Source: Anaerolineae bacterium (GTDB lineage: Bacteria; Chloroflexota; Anaerolineae; B4-G1; SLSP01). Taken from it: a stretch of DNA of 10,207 nucleotides. Shown here one piece after another: positions 7,165 to 10,207 of this stretch. The notes below the pieces were generated by a model. It made no database searches and was not told the origin of the DNA. It worked only from the letters and a program-made list of their open reading frames with translations. Both the position numbers and the translations under genes were made by a program. The DNA is taken from the NCBI GenBank assembly GCA_016927095.1, contig JAFGNI010000435.1, positions 1-10,207 of the forward strand, read 5' to 3'. Position 1 is the stretch's first letter, and every line of letters begins with the position of its first letter.

Positions 7165-7201
7165 GAGGTGGGGTGCACTTGCGGTTAGTGCGCCCCACCT
7201 C
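7165..7201. repeat. 15-bp inverted repeat in the divergent promoter region
   Basis: The left arm is GAGGTGGGGTGCACT (7165-7179), the loop TGCGGTT (7180-7186) and the right arm AGTGCGCCCCACCTC (7187-7201). The only imperfection is a T opposite G, which is a G-U pair in plus-strand RNA and an A-C mismatch in minus-strand RNA. No U-tract follows on either strand. It lies between the two divergent promoters and upstream of both predicted transcription starts, so it is more likely a DNA operator or the end of an unseen transcript than a leader structure. No regulator gene is in the window. Confidence 0.7.
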
Positions 7202-7224
7202 CTTGATCTACCTGCACGCCATCC

Positions 7225-7252
7225 TTGACACCTCCCCGAACCATGGTACTGT
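7225..7252 (+). promoter_or_regulatory. his operon promoter with perfect -35 and extended -10
   Basis: TTGACA (7225-7230) is a perfect -35. After 16 bp comes TACTGT (7247-7252), a weak -10 (three of six) but preceded directly by TGG (7244-7246), the TGn extension that compensates for a weak -10. Transcription should start about 7 nt later, near 7258-7260, which coincides with the A of the leader-peptide ATG at 7260. The his transcript is therefore probably leaderless at its 5' end. Confidence 0.65.
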
Positions 7253-7259
7253 TGTCGCA

Positions 7260-7361
7260 ATGAACGTCATCAACTTGACCCGCGGTCGACACCATCATGC
7301 GAGCCTGACGCCACCCAATTCGGGAGGTGCGGTCTTGCGTGCGGCGCGCGGCCAAGCCTGA
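7260..7361 (+). CDS. hisL: Histidine leader peptide (attenuator ORF)
   Basis: A 33-codon ORF beginning MNVINLTRGRHHHAS. Codons 11-13 (7290-7298, CAC CAT CAT) are three consecutive histidines, the sensing codons expected when a translated leader measures charged histidyl-tRNA. These are the only His residues in the peptide. It lies between the his promoter and the terminator ahead of hisG. No ribosome site precedes the ATG; the predicted transcription start is at or within two bases of it, so leaderless initiation is inferred. An in-frame ATG further upstream at 7173 lies before the promoter and would not be in the transcript. The peptide is longer than the well-known enterobacterial one and has only three His codons rather than seven. 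Its evolutionary value is as a ribosome-stalling track rather than a functional protein. Confidence 0.75.
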   Translation: MNVINLTRGRHHHASLTPPNSGGAVLRAARGQA

Positions 7362-7394
7362 TCAGAGCCAGCTCTCTATTAGCCCCCCGGATTG
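7316..7394 (+). promoter_or_regulatory. Antiterminator pairing of the his attenuator
   Basis: CAATTCGGGAGGT (7316-7328) can pair with GCCCCCCGGATTG (7382-7394): ten Watson-Crick pairs, two G-U pairs (7320 with 7390, 7328 with 7382) and one A-C mismatch (7325 with 7385). The right arm uses nine of the ten bases of the terminator's left arm plus four loop bases, so the two structures exclude each other. The left arm begins 18 nt after the last His codon: a ribosome stalled at the His codons would leave it free, whereas one moving on would cover it. A competing small hairpin (CACC 7312-7315 with GGTG 7326-7329, extended by GAC 7307-7309 with GTC 7332-7334) could serve as the anti-antiterminator. 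Pairings are seen in sequence; the mechanism is inferred from known his and trp attenuators. Confidence 0.7.
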
Positions 7395-7411
7395 ACCCGG
7401 GGGGCTTTCTT
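7381..7411 (+). terminator. Intrinsic terminator of the his attenuator
   Basis: AGCCCCCCGG (7381-7390), loop ATTGAC (7391-7396) and CCGGGGGGCT (7397-7406) form a perfect 10-bp stem running into TTTCTT. It lies 16 bp before the hisG ATG, after the his promoter and leader peptide, so it can only act on the his transcript and marks premature termination control. Confidence 0.9.
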
Positions 7412-7416
7412 ATGGC

Positions 7417-7425
7417 AAGGAGGGG
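7417..7425 (+). promoter_or_regulatory. Shine-Dalgarno site of hisG
   Basis: AAGGAGGGG ends 2 nt before ATG 7428 (AGGAG core spaced about 5 nt). It fixes the hisG start downstream of the terminator rather than at an in-frame ATT/ATG-type upstream frame inside the hairpin loop. Confidence 0.8.
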
Positions 7426-7427
7426 AC

Positions 7428-8441
7428 ATGCCCGAACGATCTGAGATTCGCCTGTCGCTGCCCAGCAAGGGGCGCTTGGCCGAGGACGCGATCGCGTTCC
7501 TGGCAGCCTGCGGTCTGCGCATCCACAAGCCCAATCCCCGGCAATATGCGGCGTCCATCCCCGCCCTCCCCGGTGTGACCGTCATCTTTCAGCGCCCGAC
7601 GGACATCGTCGTCGGCGTCCGGGACGGGAGCGTGGACTTCGGAATCACGGGTCTCGACGTGACCCAGGAATACGGCGGCGCCAATGGTGAGATCTTGGTG
7701 CTGCACGAAGCCTTGGGCTTCGGTGGCTGCCGTCTCGCCGTGGCCGTGCCGGAGTCGTGGGAGGACGTCGTGACGGTGGCCGACCTGGCAGCCTCTGTAG
7801 CCGGCTGGGAGCAGCCGTTGCGCGTCGCGACCAAGTTCACCAACTTGGCGACGGCCTTTCTCAGCGAGCAGGGCGTCGACCCCTTTACGCTGATCCACTC
7901 GGAGGGTACCCTGGAGGTCGCCCCCGCCATCGGCTATGCGGACTGCATTGTCGATCTGGTCTCCTCAGGCCAGACGCTGAAAGACAACCGGCTGCGCCCG
8001 CTGGAGGATGGTGTGATTCTGCACTCACAGGCTGCGCTCGTCGCCAATCGGGCCGCGCTCCGCGAGCGGCCCCAGGTGCTGGAGATCGCGCGCACGCTCC
8101 TGGAGTTGGCGGAGGCTCACCTCCGCGCCGAGGAACACGTGATGGTCGTCGCCAACATGCGTGGTGCGTCGCCCGCCGCGATTGCGGAACTGATGTTTAC
8201 ACAGACCGTGCTCGGTGGGCTGCAGGGCCCGACGATTGCGCCGGTGGTGGGCGCCGATGGTACGCCGAACTACCACGCGGTGCAGATCGTTGTGCGGCGC
8301 GATGCGCTGATCGCGGCGATTGGCGAGTTGCGCGCCATCGGCGGCAGTGGGGTGGTGGTGACTCCCGTCACCTACATTTTCGAGGAAGAGCCCGATCGCG
8401 TTCGTGCTATGATGCGAGCCGTGAGCGAGCCAGGCGTCTAG
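7428..8441 (+). CDS. hisG: ATP phosphoribosyltransferase HisG, long form
   Basis: A 337-residue enzyme for the first step of histidine synthesis: ATP plus phosphoribosyl pyrophosphate gives N1-(5-phosphoribosyl)-ATP. The N-terminus SLPSKGRLAEDAI (10-22) and the middle DFGITGLDV (70-78) are typical of the periplasmic-binding-like catalytic domains. The PRPP-binding signature is at about 158-188: SEGTLEVAPAIGYADCIVDL, then SSGQTLKDN. Residues from about 235 to the end (NMRG..AIAELM, GLQGPTIAPV, ELRAIGGSGVVVTPVTYIFE) form the C-terminal regulatory domain that binds histidine for feedback inhibition. The protein is thus the long, HisZ-independent form, slightly longer than the usual 290-300 residues. 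The start is ATG 7428 with a strong ribosome site. Expression is likely controlled by the attenuator immediately upstream. hisD follows after 44 bp. Confidence 0.96.
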   Translation: MPERSEIRLSLPSKGRLAEDAIAFLAACGLRIHKPNPRQYAASIPALPGVTVIFQRPTDIVVGVRDGSVDFGITGLDVTQEYGGANGEILVLHEALGFGGCRLAVAVPESWEDVVTVADLAASVAGWEQPLRVATKFTNLATAFLSEQGVDPFTLIHSEGTLEVAPAIGYADCIVDLVSSGQTLKDNRLRPLEDGVILHSQAALVANRAALRERPQVLEIARTLLELAEAHLRAEEHVMVVANMRGASPAAIAELMFTQTVLGGLQGPTIAPVVGADGTPNYHAVQIVVRRDALIAAIGELRAIGGSGVVVTPVTYIFEEEPDRVRAMMRAVSEPGV

Positions 8442-8485
8442 CAAGGGCGCTGGGACGCGCATAAGGGAGAACGGAGGATTGAGAT

Positions 8486-9832
8486 ATGATCACCATCTAT
8501 GAGGATGCCGTGTCCGCTGAGCGCATCCTGAACCGTCGCACGATGGCGACGGTCGACGATGTGCCTGAAGTGGTGCTGAACAGCATCAAGCGCGTCTTCG
8601 GGGAGCCCTTGACGCCGGAGACTGCCGTCGCGCGTCTATTGGCGGAGGTGCGATCTCGGGGTGACGAGGCGCTGCGTGAGTGGACGCTGAAGATCGATGG
8701 CGTAGCGACGGACGCGCTGGAGATCCCGAAGTCAGCCTGGTGGGAGGCCTATGCGTCGCTGTCGCCCGATCTGCAGGAGGCGCTCCAGCGCGCGACCGAG
8801 CGGATTCGCGACTTCCATGCGCGGCAGCCTATCCCCAATTGGACTACAGACGAGATGGGCGGGCTGCTGGGCCAGAAGCTTGTTCCCCTGGAGCGGGTGG
8901 GCGTCTATGTCCCAGGTGGCACGGCTCCGCTGCCCTCTTCTCTGCTGATGGCTGCCGTGCCGGCGCGGGTAGCGGGTGTGGATGAGATCATCGTCTGCAC
9001 GCCTGCCGGTCGAGAGACGGGGCAGCCCTCCCCGCTGATCCTGGCGGCGGCCTATGTGGCGGATGTGGACCGGCTCTTCGCGCTGGGCGGTGCCCTTGCG
9101 GTGGCTGCGTTGGCCTATGGGACCGCCAGCGTGCCACGTGTCGACAAGGTCGTTGGGGCCGGCGGGCTTTTTACCACCGTTGCGAAGCGCCAGGTCTACG
9201 GCAGTGTCGGGCTGGACGGGCTCTACGGGCCCACCGAGACCGTTGTCGTGGCCGATGACTCGGCCGATCCCCGGTGGGTCGCTGCCGATCTATTGGCGCA
9301 GGCCGAACACGATGTCTTGGCCACGGCCATTCTGCTGACGCCCTCGCGCGCCCTGGCGGAGGCCGTACAGGCCGAGGTGGCGATGCAGGCGGAGAAGCTC
9401 TCCCGGCGGGATGTCCTGGAGACATCGCTAGCAGGACAAGGCGGCATCGTGCTGACCCCAGACCTGGCGACCGCGGTGGCCCTGGCGGATGCCTTCGCGC
9501 CCGAGCACCTCTGCCTCTCGGTCGAGGATCCCCAGGCTTGGGAGCCGCAGATTCGCAATGCCGGTGGCATCTTCCTGGGCGAGCACTCCTTTGAGGTGTT
9601 GGGCGACTACGTGGCGGGACCCAGCCACATCATGCCGACTGGCGGTACCGCGCGCTTCAAGGGACCGGTCAATGTTCTGGACTTCGTCAAGGTCGTCAAC
9701 CTGATCGGGTTGGACGCGGAAACGGCGACCGCCCTGGCCCGTGATGCCGACCGGCTTGCCTCGGCTGAGTCTCTGACGGCCCACGCGATGGCGGCGCGGT
9801 GGCGGACAGCCGACGCTGAGTCAACGACCTAG
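8486..9832 (+). CDS. hisD: Histidinol dehydrogenase HisD
   Basis: A 448-residue zinc enzyme catalysing the last two steps of histidine synthesis, histidinol to histidine with two NAD reductions. Expected zinc ligands are visible: Gln272 and His275 (QAEHD), Asp374 (GDYVAGPSH) and His433 (LTAHAM). The catalytic Glu340-His341 pair lies in FAPEHLCLSVED. YVPGGTAPLPSSLLMAAVPA (141-160) and the C-terminal PTGGTARFKGPVNVLDFVK block are also typical. Two normally strict nucleotide-site motifs differ: VGAGG (223-227) in place of VGPGN, and DGLYGPTE (244-251) in place of the usual D.PAGPSE. This marks a divergent subgroup, yet hisG and hisC on either side support the histidine role. The ribosome site GGAGG is at 8473-8477, 8 nt before the ATG. 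hisC starts 32 bp downstream. Confidence 0.94.
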   Translation: MITIYEDAVSAERILNRRTMATVDDVPEVVLNSIKRVFGEPLTPETAVARLLAEVRSRGDEALREWTLKIDGVATDALEIPKSAWWEAYASLSPDLQEALQRATERIRDFHARQPIPNWTTDEMGGLLGQKLVPLERVGVYVPGGTAPLPSSLLMAAVPARVAGVDEIIVCTPAGRETGQPSPLILAAAYVADVDRLFALGGALAVAALAYGTASVPRVDKVVGAGGLFTTVAKRQVYGSVGLDGLYGPTETVVVADDSADPRWVAADLLAQAEHDVLATAILLTPSRALAEAVQAEVAMQAEKLSRRDVLETSLAGQGGIVLTPDLATAVALADAFAPEHLCLSVEDPQAWEPQIRNAGGIFLGEHSFEVLGDYVAGPSHIMPTGGTARFKGPVNVLDFVKVVNLIGLDAETATALARDADRLASAESLTAHAMAARWRTADAESTT

Positions 9833-9864
9833 CTCTGCCCGTCACATCTAGCCCGGAGGAGACG

Positions 9865-10207
9865 ATGAACCCTGTGGATTTGGTGCGGCCTGACATCTTT
9901 GATATGGAGCCCTACACGCCGATCTTCCCGTTCGAGGTTCTGGCTGCGCGATTGGGGCGGAGGGCCGAGGAGATCATTAAGCTCGATGCCAACGAGAATC
10001 CCTATGGGCCTTCGCCCAAGGTGCAGGCTGCGTTGGCCCGGCTCCAGTACATCAACATCTACCCGGATCCGGAGAGCCGCAGCCTACGACATGCCTTGGC
10101 TGACTTCGTGAACCTACCTGAGGAGATTCTGCTCGCCGGCGCCGGCGCCGACGAGCTTCTCGACCTGATCATGCGCCTCTTCCTAGAGCCCGGCGATCGC
10201 ATTATCA
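9865..10207 (+). CDS. hisC: Histidinol-phosphate aminotransferase HisC, 3' end outside the window
   Basis: The first 114 codons of a class II-type PLP aminotransferase, open at the right edge. HisC transfers an amino group from glutamate to imidazole-acetol phosphate to give histidinol phosphate. KLDANENPYGPSPKVQAAL (39-57) is the characteristic N-terminal HisC block (LN.NENP.GPSP), and YPDPESRSLRHALAD (66-80) is the expected YPD....LR.ALA block. AGAGADELLDLIMRLFLEPG (91-110) matches the G.G.DE.I.......PGD cofactor-phosphate region, with Ala where Ser or Asn is often found (usual GNGSDE). The PLP lysine lies beyond the window. The start ATG 9865 follows a good ribosome site, GGAGGAG. Position directly after hisD supports HisC over other aminotransferases. 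Confidence 0.92.
   Translation, partial: MNPVDLVRPDIFDMEPYTPIFPFEVLAARLGRRAEEIIKLDANENPYGPSPKVQAALARLQYINIYPDPESRSLRHALADFVNLPEEILLAGAGADELLDLIMRLFLEPGDRII

Noticed and set aside
7173..7259. Longer version of the leader ORF from ATG 7173
   Set aside because: This part lies within the hairpin and promoter, upstream of the predicted transcription start.
7241..7411. T-box riboswitch for hisG (TGGTACT at 7244 and GGTGCGG at 7326 resemble T-box pieces)
   Set aside because: No full T-box sequence or AG-bulge/specifier stem is visible; the first match falls inside the promoter, before the predicted transcript. Three in-frame His codons with a matching antiterminator fit a leader-peptide attenuator better.
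7392..7427. hisG starting at in-frame codon 7392
   Set aside because: It would begin inside the terminator loop and has no ribosome site; ATG 7428 has a strong one and fits HisG homologues.
7757..8464. Plus-strand open frame of 235 codons inside hisG
   Set aside because: It lies in another frame of a clear hisG, with Arg/Gly-rich composition typical of shadow frames.
1..10207. tRNA genes, CRISPR arrays, insertion sequences or prophage genes
   Set aside because: No cloverleaf ending, regularly spaced repeat, transposase or integrase is visible on either strand.

Overview
This GC-rich window (roughly 60% G+C by eye) is bacterial chromosome with nine protein-coding genes, two of them cut by the window edges, plus one short leader-peptide ORF. 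Gene content, divergent his signatures and an ECF transporter with a fused double ATPase fit a free-living GC-rich bacterium. Chloroflexota is my best guess, at low confidence, because no rRNA or other marker is present.

Positions 2-3866 (+ strand) hold a compact run: the C-terminal part of an SPFH/band 7 protein, a TPR-like protein with a possible inactive LexA/S24-like C-terminal domain, a PfkB kinase closest by eye to pseudouridine kinase, and a zinc-dependent medium-chain sugar/polyol-type dehydrogenase. Gaps are 14, -4 and 24 bp, so this looks like one operon.

Positions 3859-7084 (- strand) are a complete ECF vitamin/metabolite importer read in the order double ATPase, S component, T component. 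It converges on the dehydrogenase with an 8-bp overlap of 3' ends. A perfect 32-bp palindrome lies between the S and T genes, and an unusually strong Shine-Dalgarno-like sequence without a gene lies between the ATPase and S genes. The substrate cannot be read from sequence.

Positions 7085-7427 are a divergent control region: a minus-strand promoter for the ECF genes, a 15-bp hairpin, then a plus-strand promoter with a perfect TTGACA and an extended -10. Its predicted transcript starts at or next to the ATG of a 33-codon ORF carrying three consecutive His codons. An intrinsic terminator follows just before hisG. A 13-position antiterminator pairing, exclusive with that terminator, begins 18 nt after the last His codon. 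Together these make a classical ribosome-mediated histidine attenuator with a probably leaderless leader peptide, the main discovery in the window.

Positions 7428-10207 (+ strand) are the start of the histidine operon: hisG (long form), hisD and the first 114 codons of hisC. The attenuator would turn these genes on when charged histidyl-tRNA is scarce.
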